A stretch of DNA of 64,000 nucleotides from Mucilaginibacter phenanthrenivorans (GTDB taxonomy: Bacteria > Bacteroidota > Bacteroidia > Sphingobacteriales > Sphingobacteriaceae), in contig NZ_JAHVAP010000001.1 in assembly GCF_024721155.1 (NCBI RefSeq), positions 1,047,935 through 1,111,934 on the forward strand, read 5' to 3'. The position numbers and the translations under genes were made by a program. The notes beneath the pieces were generated by a model. It saw nothing but the letters and a program-made list of their open reading frames with translations, was not told the origin of the DNA and ran no database searches. Below are positions 54,158-63,915 of this stretch, piece by piece. Positions within the stretch are counted from its first letter, which is position 1; every line of letters starts with the position of its first letter.

Positions 54158-54709
54158 ATGAACATCAACGTATATACAGAATCAACCCCGAACCCGGCAA
54201 CCATGAAGTTCATTGTGAACAAGTTGCTTATAAATGGCAGTGTTGACTTTGCTACAAAGGAAAGTGCTGAAAAATCACCGTTTGCTAAGGAGCTTTTTAA
54301 GTTCTCATTTGTTAACGGCGTATTCTTCGCGAGTAATTTTGTTACTGTAACCAAGTTTGAAGACGACAACTGGGAAGATATTTTACCGATACTTAAAGAA
54401 TTTGTAAAAGGCGCTGTTGAGTCAGAATTAAAGGTTCAGGACGAAGAGCAGGCAGAAGCCGGCGACTTTGAAGGATCAGAAACAGAAGTTAAGATCCAGC
54501 AGATCCTTCATGATTACGTACGCCCGGCTGTTGAACAGGACGGCGGCGCAATAACCTATAAGTCGTTCGATGAAGGAATTGTAACTGTTGAGCTTCGCGG
54601 TTCATGCAGTGGATGCCCGTCATCTACCGTAACACTAAAAGCAGGTATCGAAAACCTATTAAAGCGTATGGTACCTGAAGTTACCGAAGTGGTATCTGAA
54701 GCATTATAA
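54158..54709 (+). CDS. Nfu-type iron-sulfur cluster protein
   Basis: 183 aa. N-terminal Nfu_N domain (about 1-85) starting MNINVYTESTPNPATMKF, and C-terminal NifU-like domain (about 105-180) with the cluster-binding CSGC at about 149-152 (RGSCSGCPSSTVTLK). An acidic linker (DEEQAEAGDFEGSETEV) joins the two. Accepts a 4Fe-4S cluster and passes it to target enzymes in the cytosol. The TAAATTTG at 54122-54129 could be its -7 promoter element. Neighbour purB is separated by repeats. Confidence 0.92.
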   Translation: MNINVYTESTPNPATMKFIVNKLLINGSVDFATKESAEKSPFAKELFKFSFVNGVFFASNFVTVTKFEDDNWEDILPILKEFVKGAVESELKVQDEEQAEAGDFEGSETEVKIQQILHDYVRPAVEQDGGAITYKSFDEGIVTVELRGSCSGCPSSTVTLKAGIENLLKRMVPEVTEVVSEAL

Positions 54710-54821
54710 AATTTGACGCGAATTGTCGCTAATTTAATCGAATTGCACGAATCATATTTGATGGGTGTACTTCGATTTTTATTTAGAAGACATTTGAACT
54801 TTTTCGGCCATTACCTCAAAA

Positions 54822-54880
54822 AAATTGGGCTGATTAAGTTTCGTGATTATTCAAAACCACTCACCTAATCAACCCAATTT
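54822..54880. repeat. inverted repeat between convergent genes
   Basis: AAATTGGGCTGATTA (54822-54836) and TAATCAACCCAATTT (54866-54880) pair with one mismatch around a 29-nt loop. It could end transcription of both the Nfu and the metallopeptidase genes, but has no U-run. Confidence 0.45.
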
Positions 54881-54898
54881 AACTTAATCAACTAACCT

Positions 54899-57508
54899 CT
54901 ATTGCTTAAATACATCGTTAGTTAATCCCGTGTTAGCTACTGCGCTTTTTACTTTAAACTCAATAGGCTGGCCGTTCAAGCTGTTCATCTCTGTAAAAGG
55001 CACTTTAATACCAGTATTCACATTCTGGTAATCACTAAATTCCATTACAGTAGCGTTAATCACATCTGTGTACTGTTTAACCTTTAAACCGGTTTTAGCA
55101 TCGTAAAAATATTTTACAGTGGTTTTATCAGGCGATGTTACCAGTACCAGGTAAGCCAACTGCCCGTTAACAACCTGGTAGTTTGAGTCAAGCTTTGTTG
55201 TGTAACCCGGCTTGTTAAAATCAAGCTCAGGGAACAATTTATATCTTGCCCTTACCGCGCCCTTCTCTGATGGGCCGGAAAGCGGAAGTCGCCTGCTGTT
55301 TTGTTTTACGATAAGGCTGTCACCATTAATTAACACATGGCTCAGGTTAAAGTTATTGTATTTAGGCACAGTAACATCTAGTTCAACCATGCCCGGTGAT
55401 TTAAACTTGCTCACCTTCAAAAAGGTATAGCCCTGCACATTTCCTTCTTCGGTTATCGTTAAATCGTTCACATCCTTTAAGCGTTGTTCGCCGCCAATAG
55501 CATCAAGATAGGCCTTAACAACCGTATTTACAGTTACATCCTTAGGCATTGAGATGCCGCTCAATGAGTTATTGTCGGTTTTAACGTCTGGTAATTTATG
55601 ATCCGGATCGAGTGTTGCGTACGAAATTTTCGAAGTTGATTTATAGGCAAACGTCCAGGTACCACCGCGCTGCCAGATCTCAGCAGGTAATTTAATAGTG
55701 CTGCTGTTACCGTTCTCTTCCTTAACCAATACTGTTACAGGTAAGGCCATTCCTTCAAGATTCTCAATGGTGATCAATGAACCTTTTGTAGGGTCGTTAT
55801 CGATATAATCAATTGATTTAACCGACTGATCCAGCTTTAAGGTTGTGGTAAACCACTCATACCAGAACCAGCTCAAATCCTCACCCGCAGCATTATCCAT
55901 CGAGTGGAAGAAATCCCATGGCGTTGGGTGTTTAAATGCCCATCGTTTAATGTAAGTTTTAAATGCATAATCAAAACGTTGCTCGCCCAGGATCTGCTCG
56001 CGCAAAATGGTTAAACCCAATGCTGGTTTCTCGTAAGCAGCATAGCCCAGGTAATTTGGCTGGATCACATCCGGAGTGCTCATGATTGGATCTGCATCAG
56101 GCGAAAACATGCCGGGTGCGCCTTTTTGTATGTCCTGCGTTTCAAAATACTCGCCTTTATTGAATACTTTGGTATCAACCTTATTGATAAACGTATTAAA
56201 GCCTTCATCCATCCAGGCGTATTTACGCTCATTTGACCCGACTATCATTGGGAACCAGTTATGGCCGAACTCGTGGTTGGTAACCTCCCAAAGACCACCA
56301 CCCTGGCTCTGTGAGCTACAGAACACGATGCCCGGATATTCCATACCGCCCACTATGCCGCCAACATTGGTAGCAACCGGGTAGGTATATTCAAACCACT
56401 CGTTTGAGTACAGCTCGATACAATTCTTAACATATTCTGTTGAGCGGCTCCATGCGCCCATGCCTTTAGATTCGATAGGATAAACTGATTGCGCCAAAGC
56501 CTTTTTTCCGCTTGGCAGGTTAATGCGTGATGCATCCCAGATAAATGCCTTTGAAGCAGCCCATGACACATCGCGGGCATTTTTACAGAAAAAGTGCCAG
56601 GTTAAGCTCGGTTTCGCAGGATAAGAATCCTTCATTGTCAAATCCACAGAATCCTTCACCATCACTGTTTTGTCGCTTACCTTCGCAGCATTCAGGCGAC
56701 CGAGAATTTTTGGCGAATAAACTTCAAGTGGGTTCAATAACTCACCGGAGCCTACAACCACCAAATTAGCCGGTGCAGTTACTGTATAATCAAAGTTGCC
56801 ATATTCAAGGTAAAACTCAGATGCGCCCATATAAGGGATAACATTCCAGCCGGTAACATCGTCATAAACTTCCATCCGTGGATACCATTGCGCAATCTCG
56901 TAGATCCACCCATTTTTATAAAGCTTACGGCCCATACGATCGGTACCATATTCAGGCACATCAAACTTGTAATCTATCCTTAACTGGATCTTTGCGCCGC
57001 CCTGGCGTAAGGTGTCGTTCAATTTTATTTGCAAGCGGGTATCTGTTACCAGGTAATCAACTTTTTCAGTTTTGCCGTTTTTAATGACATATACACCTTT
57101 GATCTCATCGCCTTGCGTAAAAGTCTTGTTCGTAAAACGACCGCCTTCAACCGGGCTTGTGGCCTGGCCACGTGAATCTTCTCTATAAACATTCTGATCT
57201 ACCTGCAGCCATAAAAATGCAAGCGGATCAGGGCTGTTATTGGTATAGGTAATAACCGTTGTACCGCTCACGCTGTGTTTCGCAGTATCGAGCGTAACAT
57301 TCAGCTTGTAATCAGCACGATTTTGCCAGTATTTAGCGCCCGGAGCACCGGCTGCGCTACGGAATTCGTTTCCCTTTTCCGGGTAGAATAAAGGGTTAAA
57401 AACTTTATGCTGGTCATAATTAGATTTCGGCGCATCTGCATTTTGGGCACGCGCTGCAAACATACCGCCGCACAACAGCAGGGATAAGGTCAGTTTACTA
57501 TATTTCAT
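54899..57508 (-). CDS. M1-family zinc metallopeptidase, secreted
   Basis: 869 aa from the ATG at 57506-57508 ([15 protein letters not shown], then a signal sequence ending ARAQ); an earlier in-frame ATG at 57586 would bury the signal. Catalytic zinc motif HEFGHNW (HExxH) and, 18 residues after the second His, the Glu of WMDEGFNTF; the substrate-binding GGMEYPG precedes it. These are the hallmarks of the gluzincin M1 group. The C-terminal 250 residues form a separate beta-rich part with no match recognised. The substrate is likely extracellular peptides. On the minus strand GAAAGATA (57528-57535) resembles the promoter -7 box. Confidence 0.92.
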   Translation of the reverse strand: MKYSKLTLSLLLCGGMFAARAQNADAPKSNYDQHKVFNPLFYPEKGNEFRSAAGAPGAKYWQNRADYKLNVTLDTAKHSVSGTTVITYTNNSPDPLAFLWLQVDQNVYREDSRGQATSPVEGGRFTNKTFTQGDEIKGVYVIKNGKTEKVDYLVTDTRLQIKLNDTLRQGGAKIQLRIDYKFDVPEYGTDRMGRKLYKNGWIYEIAQWYPRMEVYDDVTGWNVIPYMGASEFYLEYGNFDYTVTAPANLVVVGSGELLNPLEVYSPKILGRLNAAKVSDKTVMVKDSVDLTMKDSYPAKPSLTWHFFCKNARDVSWAASKAFIWDASRINLPSGKKALAQSVYPIESKGMGAWSRSTEYVKNCIELYSNEWFEYTYPVATNVGGIVGGMEYPGIVFCSSQSQGGGLWEVTNHEFGHNWFPMIVGSNERKYAWMDEGFNTFINKVDTKVFNKGEYFETQDIQKGAPGMFSPDADPIMSTPDVIQPNYLGYAAYEKPALGLTILREQILGEQRFDYAFKTYIKRWAFKHPTPWDFFHSMDNAAGEDLSWFWYEWFTTTLKLDQSVKSIDYIDNDPTKGSLITIENLEGMALPVTVLVKEENGNSSTIKLPAEIWQRGGTWTFAYKSTSKISYATLDPDHKLPDVKTDNNSLSGISMPKDVTVNTVVKAYLDAIGGEQRLKDVNDLTITEEGNVQGYTFLKVSKFKSPGMVELDVTVPKYNNFNLSHVLINGDSLIVKQNSRRLPLSGPSEKGAVRARYKLFPELDFNKPGYTTKLDSNYQVVNGQLAYLVLVTSPDKTTVKYFYDAKTGLKVKQYTDVINATVMEFSDYQNVNTGIKVPFTEMNSLNGQPIEFKVKSAVANTGLTNDVFKQ

Positions 57509-57562
57509 TGGAGAAAAATTATTTTTGGAAAGATAGAAATTATAATTGCAAGTAAAAAGATT

Positions 57563-57654
57563 CAAGAACCAAGAGTCAAGAATCAAGACAAAAAAGTAAA
57601 ATCGTGACTTTGTATTCGATATCTGCGCCGGTCTTTCTTGACTCTTGGCTCTTG
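57563..57654. repeat. imperfect 20-bp inverted repeat with AAGAGTCAAG words
   Basis: The segment 57563-57582 and 57635-57654 are complementary at 19 of 20 positions; built of CAAGAATC and CCAAGAGTCAAG words. Lies between the ATPase gene and the metallopeptidase gene. Confidence 0.6.
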
Positions 57655-57671
57655 ATTCTTGGCTCTACCCT

Positions 57672-58421
57672 TTATCCGAACCAATCAAACAAATCATTCT
57701 GCTTCAGAGCTTTTTTCTTCCCGGCATCCAGGTCTTTTACAACCTGCCCCTCTCCCATTAATATTACCCGGTTTCCATATTTATAGGCGTCCTTTAAGTT
57801 ATGGGTGATGAGGATCGAAGTAAGGCGATAATCTTTTATCAGTTCATCAGCGGTACGCATCACCACTTCGGCAGAACGCGGATCAAGGGCTGCGGTTGGT
57901 TCATCAAGCAAAAGCACTTTGCAGCTGTCCATTACGCTCATCAGCAAGGTTAAGGCTTGCCGCTGCCCGCCGGAAAGCGTGCCCATTTGCTGTTCTATCT
58001 TATTTTCCAATCCTAAACCAAGCGTACTTATCTTTTCCTTTATCTGATTTTTAAAAGTATCATTTATACCGATGGACAGGCCTTTAGGTTTGGTGCGGAT
58101 AGCGGCTAACCGGAAATTATCGATAATGCTCAAATCGGAAGCAGTGCCACTCATTGGGTTTTGAAACACACGGGCTATCCATTTACTGCGTCGGTAATCT
58201 TGCAATTTGGTTATATCTTCGTTGTCTATGCTGATGGTTCCTGAAGTTGGGGAAACGCTACCCGCAACCAAATCCAGCAAAGTGGTTTTTCCCGATCCGT
58301 TAGCACCCACGATCACCAAAAACTCCTCACTTTTTATATTCAGATTGATGCCATTAACCGCATTTACCTGGTTTGGCTGACCGGAGTTGAAGATTTTGTG
58401 GATGTTTTTTATCTCAATCAT
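57672..58421 (-). CDS. ABC importer ATPase
   Basis: 249 aa. Walker A GANGSGKTT (about 38-46), Q-loop FQNPMSGT (about 87-94), signature LSGGQRQAL (about 148-156), Walker B VLLLDEPTAALDPRS (about 168-182), switch His (ITHNLKDAY, about 200-208). The FQNPMSGT Q-loop and short length fit ATPases of the TrpX/TrpY/TrpZ-like (PF04392 partner) import systems. Its start overlaps the permease stop by four bases (ATGA), so translation is coupled. Third gene of the importer operon. Confidence 0.9.
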   Translation of the reverse strand: MIEIKNIHKIFNSGQPNQVNAVNGINLNIKSEEFLVIVGANGSGKTTLLDLVAGSVSPTSGTISIDNEDITKLQDYRRSKWIARVFQNPMSGTASDLSIIDNFRLAAIRTKPKGLSIGINDTFKNQIKEKISTLGLGLENKIEQQMGTLSGGQRQALTLLMSVMDSCKVLLLDEPTAALDPRSAEVVMRTADELIKDYRLTSILITHNLKDAYKYGNRVILMGEGQVVKDLDAGKKKALKQNDLFDWFG

Positions 58422-59284
58422 CGACCTTTAAAGTTTAAACGTGGCAAACTCACTATTATCAATACAAACCCAGCAGTTACCAATTTCAACAAATTAGCAT
58501 CAACCCCAATATCAAGCGTTATAGCAAGTACCATTTGAAATATAACAGATCCCCCAAGCACCAATAATAAGCTTAGCCAAACCGATGTTATGCGAAGCCA
58601 ATTGATCAGCGTTTCAGCGATTATTACCGAGCCAAGCCCGATAATAACAATCCCTATCCCCATACTGATATCAGTAAAACCCTGGTTCTGGCAAATCAGG
58701 TAGCCGCTAACAGCTGTTAAAGCATTTGCAAGGGCAAGGCCGGTTATTTTCATCCGATCGGTATTTACACCCAAAGCCCGGATCATCGATTCACTGTTCC
58801 CGGTTGCACGCATGGCTATACCGAAATCTGTTTTCAGTAAGTATCCTATTATTAGAATTATGGCGATCACAAAAACGGCAACTATCCAAAAAGTATTTTG
58901 GTTAGGATCTTCACTGATGTGCCATAAAGTGAATAAAGATGGGAAACTATTCAGCGGTATATTTGATGTTCCCATTATGGTTAGGTTTACAGAGTATAGG
59001 CCCGTCATTACCAAAATACCGGCAAGCAATGCGTTTATCTTTAATTTGGTGTGGATGATCCCCGTTAGCGCACCTGCCAAACCGCCTGCAAGTATTACGG
59101 CAGGCAAAACTACATACACCGGCTGCTGGTGTTTGATCATTACCGCAGTAACGACAGCGCCCAGTGTATAGCTGCCGTCTGTGGTAATGTCTGGGATGTT
59201 AAAAATCTTCATCGAAATAAAGATCCCCAACGCCAGCGCCGAAAAGCAAAGTCCTTGTAGTAAAGCGGTAAGGTAAAAATCCAT
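58418..59284 (-). CDS. ABC importer permease (BPD_transp_2 type)
   Basis: 288 aa with about eight membrane helices. ISMKIFNIPDITTDGSYTLGA (about 24-44) and NALLAGILVMTGLYSVN (about 94-110) are typical of the branched-chain/TrpY-like permease family (PF02653), and the loop GNSESMIRALGVNTDRMK (about 177-194) contains the EAA-like coupling sequence. Homodimer formation is expected as only one permease gene is present. Its start overlaps the binding-protein stop by one base (TAATG) and its end overlaps the ATPase start. Confidence 0.9.
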   Translation of the reverse strand: MDFYLTALLQGLCFSALALGIFISMKIFNIPDITTDGSYTLGAVVTAVMIKHQQPVYVVLPAVILAGGLAGALTGIIHTKLKINALLAGILVMTGLYSVNLTIMGTSNIPLNSFPSLFTLWHISEDPNQNTFWIVAVFVIAIILIIGYLLKTDFGIAMRATGNSESMIRALGVNTDRMKITGLALANALTAVSGYLICQNQGFTDISMGIGIVIIGLGSVIIAETLINWLRITSVWLSLLLVLGGSVIFQMVLAITLDIGVDANLLKLVTAGFVLIIVSLPRLNFKGR

Positions 59285-60249
59285 TACTTAACGGCTTCGA
59301 AGTTTGACGGAACGGTTATATTATATTTTTTAGCTGCAGCAGCGTTGTAAACGCGTCGCCTGATCTTCACCATTTCAGGCTGCAAACCTGTAGTGCTGTG
59401 TGTTTTTAAGAATTGCGCCGCCTGTTCGCCTGCCTGGAATCCCCATTGATATATATCTGCGCCAAATGCAGCAACTGCACCGCGCTGAACCAAGCCCGCT
59501 TCACTAGTAAATATCGGCACATTCTTTTGGTCGCAGCTTTTTAAGATAGTCTCAAAGGACGCAAACACGCTGTTATCCGGGTTGGCAAAAAAAGCGTCGA
59601 TATGCTTACCAAGCAGCGACTGTGTTACCAGCTGTGCATCAGCTGACGAATTTAGCGGCAGCGCAACTAAAGTAATATTCAATTTATCAGCATCAGCCTG
59701 GATGCGTTTTTTAGCATCAACCGACTGCGGCTCCGATTGGTTATAGATCATCCCAACAACCAGCTTGCCGCCTTTGGGTTTCAAAAATTTTGGAATATTT
59801 GAAAATGAAGTATCGATGTAATTCAGGTCCTCAACCGCGCCAAACAAATTAGCCTGTCCTTTGCCTCTCGCGTCTTCCATGTTCATTAGTTTAACCGTTG
59901 GCGATACCATCATAAAAATCGGGATGGTCTTGGTTTTTTGTGCCGCGGTTATAGATGATAAAGTGGTACAGGTAGCCATCAGATCAACCTTATGCGATAC
60001 CAGGCGGTTAACGATCTGAGTAAGGGTTGGAATGCTGCCCTGCGCATTGCTGTAGTCGATTTCGATATTGTTCTTATCCTCAAAACCATTCTTTTTCAGT
60101 GCATCAATAAATCCGGTTTTCGCCGGGGCGATAGATGCATCCTGGAACGCATCTACAAAACCAACAACGGGCAAAGCTTTTTTACCGGAATTACAGGCAG
60201 CAATAGTAGCCACAAAAAATATCAGCGAAAGGTATTTAAGATGCTTCAT
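59284..60249 (-). CDS. ABC substrate-binding lipoprotein (TrpX-like, PF04392)
   Basis: 321 aa. Lipoprotein signal MKHLKYLSLIFFVATIAACN with lipidated Cys at about 19. Two periplasmic-binding lobes of the ABC_sub_bind family: PVVGFVDAFQDASIAPAK early, QIVNRLVSHKVDLMATCTT, and the second-lobe GMIYNQSEPQS and FANPDNSVFASFE. In Gram-positive relatives such proteins bind tryptophan or tyrosine; the substrate here is not deducible. A tethered binding protein in a Gram-negative suggests anchoring to the inner membrane. Divergent from the aminotransferase gene at 60409. On the minus strand TACCTTAG is close to the start codon and may be its -7 element. Confidence 0.88.
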   Translation of the reverse strand: MKHLKYLSLIFFVATIAACNSGKKALPVVGFVDAFQDASIAPAKTGFIDALKKNGFEDKNNIEIDYSNAQGSIPTLTQIVNRLVSHKVDLMATCTTLSSITAAQKTKTIPIFMMVSPTVKLMNMEDARGKGQANLFGAVEDLNYIDTSFSNIPKFLKPKGGKLVVGMIYNQSEPQSVDAKKRIQADADKLNITLVALPLNSSADAQLVTQSLLGKHIDAFFANPDNSVFASFETILKSCDQKNVPIFTSEAGLVQRGAVAAFGADIYQWGFQAGEQAAQFLKTHSTTGLQPEMVKIRRRVYNAAAAKKYNITVPSNFEAVK

Positions 60250-60408
60250 GGCACTAAGGTAGGGTTTTTGAGCATAAAGCTAAAAGCAGAAAGGTCAAAG
60301 CTTTATTAAACCCGCGTCATTTTTAAAAACCTTTTTGTTTATACTATTCAATAGCTTTCGGCTTTAATCTTTCCACTTTCAGCTCAAAAAACGTAATTTA
60401 GCCCCTGC

Positions 60409-61554
60409 ATGACACCTATAATTTCTAAACTCCCGCAAACGGGAACAACTATTTTTACCATAATGTCGGCTTTGGCAAACGAGGTCGGCGCTATAAATCT
60501 GTCGCAGGGTTTTCCTGACTTTAATACCTCGCCAGAACTTATCGAATTGGTAAATACTGCCATGAAACAGGGCCACAATCAATACGCTCCTATGCCCGGT
60601 GTTATGGCCCTGCGCGAGCAGATCGCCCAAAAAACAGAGAAACTTTATGGGGCTGTTTACAACCCTGATACCGAAATAACCATTACTGCCGGCGGCACAC
60701 AAGCAATTTTCACCGCAATAACCGCCGTTATAAACCCAAACGATGAGGTAATTATATTTGAACCAGCTTTTGATTGTTACGCTCCTGCCATAAAACTGGC
60801 GGGAGGTATCGTAAAATCATTAGAGCTGGAACCACCCGATTACCGCATCCCATGGGATATGGTACGCAGGCTGATCAACAATAAAACAAGGATGATCATC
60901 CTGAACACGCCGCATAACCCTACTGCCACTACCCTGAAACAGGAAGACATTGATGAACTTAGTGCTATTGTAAAGAACCAGGATATCCTGATCTTGAGCG
61001 ACGAAGTTTATGAGCACCTGATCTATGATGGCGAAACCCATCATGGCATGGCACGTTATCCCGAATTGCAGCAGCGCAGCTTTATAGTTGCATCCTTCGG
61101 CAAGCCGTTCCACGCTACCGGCTGGAAGGTTGGCTATTGTATGGCACCCGCTTTTTTAATGCAGGAATTCAGGAAAGTTCACCAGTTTTTGGTATTCAGC
61201 GTTAATGCGCCTTTACAATATGCCATTGCCGAACATTTGAAGGATGAAAACACTTATCTGTCATTGCCTGATTTTTTCCAACAAAAACGCGACTATTTTC
61301 GTAAAGGACTGCAGGAAAGCAGATTTGAGCTATTACCATGCTCAGGTTCTTACTTTCAATCGGTAACATTTAATAACATAACGGACGAAAAGGATAGCGA
61401 CTTTGCACTGCGCTTAACTAAGGAAATTGGAGTGGCATCGATACCAACTTCTGCATTCTATACCAAGGGCACCGACCATCATGTTTTGCGGTTTTGTTTT
61501 GCAAAAAGGCAAGAAACGCTGGATAATGCCGTTGATAGGTTGTTGAAAGTTTAG
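60409..61554 (+). CDS. methionine aminotransferase (YbdL-like), PLP-dependent
   Basis: 381 aa, class I/II aminotransferase. LSQGFPDFNTSPEL (about 31-44) and YAPMPGVMALR (about 59-69) bind substrate; TPHNPT (167-172) and SDEVYEHL (about 197-204) hold PLP; the Schiff-base lysine is Lys232 in SFGKPFHATGWK. The HATGWKVGY sequence matches the methionine/glutamine-oxoglutarate aminotransferase subgroup (kynurenine aminotransferase-like). Would convert methionine to its keto acid, or the reverse in methionine salvage. It lies 220 nt before an omega-amidase gene, which would remove the ketoglutaramate formed when glutamine is the amino donor. Confidence 0.9.
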   Translation: MTPIISKLPQTGTTIFTIMSALANEVGAINLSQGFPDFNTSPELIELVNTAMKQGHNQYAPMPGVMALREQIAQKTEKLYGAVYNPDTEITITAGGTQAIFTAITAVINPNDEVIIFEPAFDCYAPAIKLAGGIVKSLELEPPDYRIPWDMVRRLINNKTRMIILNTPHNPTATTLKQEDIDELSAIVKNQDILILSDEVYEHLIYDGETHHGMARYPELQQRSFIVASFGKPFHATGWKVGYCMAPAFLMQEFRKVHQFLVFSVNAPLQYAIAEHLKDENTYLSLPDFFQQKRDYFRKGLQESRFELLPCSGSYFQSVTFNNITDEKDSDFALRLTKEIGVASIPTSAFYTKGTDHHVLRFCFAKRQETLDNAVDRLLKV

Positions 61555-61774
61555 TTCATAGTTCATGGCAAAAAATGAATTTAGAGCAATTAACAAATGG
61601 ACAACGGCTTTGAATCCTAAATATTGAAGCTTTGTAGCTGAAATAAACCATGAACTAAATAACTTTTGCCTATTGGATAGATGTACTTATTTGATTGTTT
61701 TAATTACCATTGAGAGGTTTCGTTTCATGCTTCCGACCATGAACTATAAACCATCAACTATGAACTAACACGAA

Positions 61775-62560
61775 ATGGAGAATTTAAAGATCACCCTCTT
61801 CCAGGGATATTTGTTTTGGGAAAACATTGATAAGAACCTGCAAAATATTGCGTTGCGGTTATCTGCTATCCGCGAAAAAACAAACCTGATTATTTTACCC
61901 GAAATGTTCAATACCGGCTTCACCATGGAAGCCGAAACACTGGCTGAGCCAATGGGGGGTAAAACCATGAAGTGGATGCACAAGATCGCGAACCAGTATG
62001 AATGTGTTATAACCGGCAGCCTCATCATAAAAGACAACGATAAATTCTACAACCGACTTATCTGGATGCGCCCTGATGGCAGTTACGAATGCTACGATAA
62101 ACGCCACCTTTTTGCCTTGGGCAAAGAGCACCAGACGTATACTCCCGGCACCAAAAAACTGATCGTCGACCTAAACGGCTGGAAGGTATGCCCAATGATC
62201 TGCTACGACCTGCGTTTCCCGGTATGGCTGCGGAACGTTGATGCCGAATACGACTTGCTGCTGATAGTAGCCAACTGGCCCGAACGCCGTACTGCGCACT
62301 GGCGCGCGTTGATCCCTGCCCGTGCAATCGAGAACCAGGCCTATGTTATCGGCGTAAACCGCGTTGGGCATGATGGCAACGAAGTTTACCATTCCGGCGA
62401 TTCCACCTGTATAGATCCAAACGGCAACGTGGTTTATTACAAACGCGACGAGGAAGACATGTACACCTTTACCATTATTGCTGATGAGGTAAAGAAAACA
62501 AGACGAGCTTTGCCTTTTTTGAAGGATATGGATGAATTCACCATAGAGACCGGGATTTAG
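61775..62560 (+). CDS. carbon-nitrogen hydrolase, omega-amidase (YafV/Nit2-like)
   Basis: 261 aa nitrilase-superfamily protein. Catalytic Glu43 (ILPEMFNTGF), Lys109 (ECYDKRHLF) and Cys143 (PMICYDLRFP); the second half holds WPERRTAHWRALIPARAIENQ, which forms the dimer interface. The DKRHLF and the MFNTGF loop are those of the YafV/omega-amidase branch, which hydrolyses alpha-ketoglutaramate and alpha-ketosuccinamate. Neighbour of the methionine aminotransferase on the same strand, but with a spacer of word repeats (CCATGAACTATAAACC near 61738), so a joint transcript is not certain. Confidence 0.9.
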   Translation: MENLKITLFQGYLFWENIDKNLQNIALRLSAIREKTNLIILPEMFNTGFTMEAETLAEPMGGKTMKWMHKIANQYECVITGSLIIKDNDKFYNRLIWMRPDGSYECYDKRHLFALGKEHQTYTPGTKKLIVDLNGWKVCPMICYDLRFPVWLRNVDAEYDLLLIVANWPERRTAHWRALIPARAIENQAYVIGVNRVGHDGNEVYHSGDSTCIDPNGNVVYYKRDEEDMYTFTIIADEVKKTRRALPFLKDMDEFTIETGI

Positions 62561-62612
62561 GGATTAAATAGATTAAGACGAATAAAAATGCTTATGAAAT
62601 GGAAGAAACTTA

Positions 62613-62631
62613 CGAAGTTTTGAAAACTTCG
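62613..62631. repeat. palindrome at the IS boundary
   Basis: CGAAGTTTT (62613-62621), G, AAAACTTCG (62623-62631). It spans the junction where the first copy of the 86-bp repeat begins, so part may be host target sequence and part element end. Confidence 0.5.
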
Positions 62632-62794
62632 ATTTCTATGATCTATGCAAGTAATTTATGATAATTATTTTCGTATGCTCGATTTTGATTAACGCAGGCA
62701 AAAACACGAAAACTTCGATTTCTATGATCTATGCAAGTAATTTATGATAATTATTTTCGTATGCTCGATTTTGATTAACGCAGGCAAAAACACG
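62622..62794. repeat. 86-bp tandem repeat at the IS110 element end
   Basis: 62622-62707 and 62708-62793 are identical, read directly from the sequence, with one more shared base at each right edge. The second copy includes the last 21 codons and stop of the transposase gene (62729-62793) plus 21 bp beyond; the first copy is therefore a detached duplicate of the element's 3' end. Confidence 0.9.
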
Positions 62795-63736
62795 TAACAC
62801 AAGTTTGTTTCTGACTGCGTTAATTACACTCATCTTATTCTTCTTCTCTATGGTTACCATGCGTTGATAATATGATTTCATATCTGGATTATGTTGTATG
62901 GCTACGATTGCTGCCAAATGCAAAAGCGTTTTTATCTTTTTGTTAGCCATATGAGATACTCTTCCCTTCTTTTTAACCTTACCGGAATCGTCGGTAAAAG
63001 GAACTACTCCTGAATAACAGGCAAATTTCTTAGGATTGTTAATGTCTTTAAATTCATTTGTGGCAATTAAGATCTGGGTAGCTACTACTTTTCCAATGCC
63101 ACTTACCGAAGTTACCAGGGCAAATAAACGCTTCAACTCATCATCTGCGGCAATGATCTTATCCATTGCTGCGTCAACTCTATCCAAGTCGTCATCGATA
63201 GCCTTTAGGGTGTGGGCGCATGCTGCTGTACTTTGTTTGGCAATATTTTTTACACTAAATATATCGTGCTCTCCAAGAGGAACTCTCAATAGTTTTTTGG
63301 CTGCTATTAAACGCGAACGTACGGCCGTAAGATGAAATAATTGTTGAATGATCTGTCTTTTAGGTTGCCACAAGCGTAATTTTTTCCGTTGGGTATAAGC
63401 ATAATCAGCAATCCTGATAGCATCTATCTTGTCATTCTTCCCACGAATATTTCCCTGGGAGTTTTTTATCTGTGTAGCAGCTTCCAAACAAATGTTGGCT
63501 TTCTTTTGATGCAGACAAACTAACAAATGATTGTTGTAAATGCCAGTATGCTCCATACAGAACACTGCCCTTGTTAAATCAAACCCCGGTAGCTTTATTA
63601 GTTCTTTGACAAAGCCTTTAATGGCATCCGGTTGATTGCTAATCTCTCTGTGAAATAAAAATATTTCACCCTGCATCACGGCAAAGTCCAACTCGCCTTT
63701 TGATACGTCAGTACCAATGAAAAAATCAAATTCCAT
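62729..63736 (-). CDS. IS110-family transposase (DEDD recombinase), intact
   Basis: 335 aa, full family length. N-terminal DEDD_Tnp_IS110 domain (about 5-160) with Asp of FFIGTDVSKGELD, Glu of FCMEHTGIYNNH and the pair Asp-Asp of RGKNDKIDAIRIADYAY. C-terminal Transposase_20 domain (about 205-300) with VTSVSGIGKVVATQILIA, then ACYSGVVPFTDDSGK, which includes the serine proposed to attack DNA in this family, and GRVSHMANKKIKTLLHLAA. Performs RNA-guided or site-specific recombination through a circular intermediate. The gene end is inside the second copy of the 86-bp repeat, which does not disturb the frame. Confidence 0.93.
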   Translation of the reverse strand: MEFDFFIGTDVSKGELDFAVMQGEIFLFHREISNQPDAIKGFVKELIKLPGFDLTRAVFCMEHTGIYNNHLLVCLHQKKANICLEAATQIKNSQGNIRGKNDKIDAIRIADYAYTQRKKLRLWQPKRQIIQQLFHLTAVRSRLIAAKKLLRVPLGEHDIFSVKNIAKQSTAACAHTLKAIDDDLDRVDAAMDKIIAADDELKRLFALVTSVSGIGKVVATQILIATNEFKDINNPKKFACYSGVVPFTDDSGKVKKKGRVSHMANKKIKTLLHLAAIVAIQHNPDMKSYYQRMVTIEKKNKMSVINAVRNKLVLRVFACVNQNRAYENNYHKLLA

Positions 63737-63831
63737 ATCTTTACCCTGTTTATGTTAGTAAACAGTTAACATGTTTAAACACAATCAATACCTTACTAAT
63801 GAGCCTCGAAACTCTAATTTCTATTTGATGC

Positions 63832-63915
63832 TTGTTTAAACAAACTGACAGAGGATTAAATCGAAGTATGGGCCTTAATGCCCGGCAAGTTTGATAATGC
63901 GCCTCTGTCAGTGTT
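63832..63915 (-). ncRNA. candidate bridge-RNA-type structured region
   Basis: In the 5' non-coding side of the transposase gene: TTGTTTAAACAA palindrome (63832-63843); ACTGACAGAGG (63844-63854) and CCTCTGTCAGT (63902-63912) pair over 11 bp; inside lies GGGC-CTTAAT-GCCC (63870-63883). IS110 elements of the IS621 type encode their bridge RNA in exactly this position. Whether target- and donor-binding loops are present cannot be judged here. Confidence 0.35.

Noticed and set aside
62622..62794. Two direct copies considered as a minimal CRISPR or attachment-site pair
   Set aside because: Copies are adjacent without a spacer, too long, and contain the transposase gene end.
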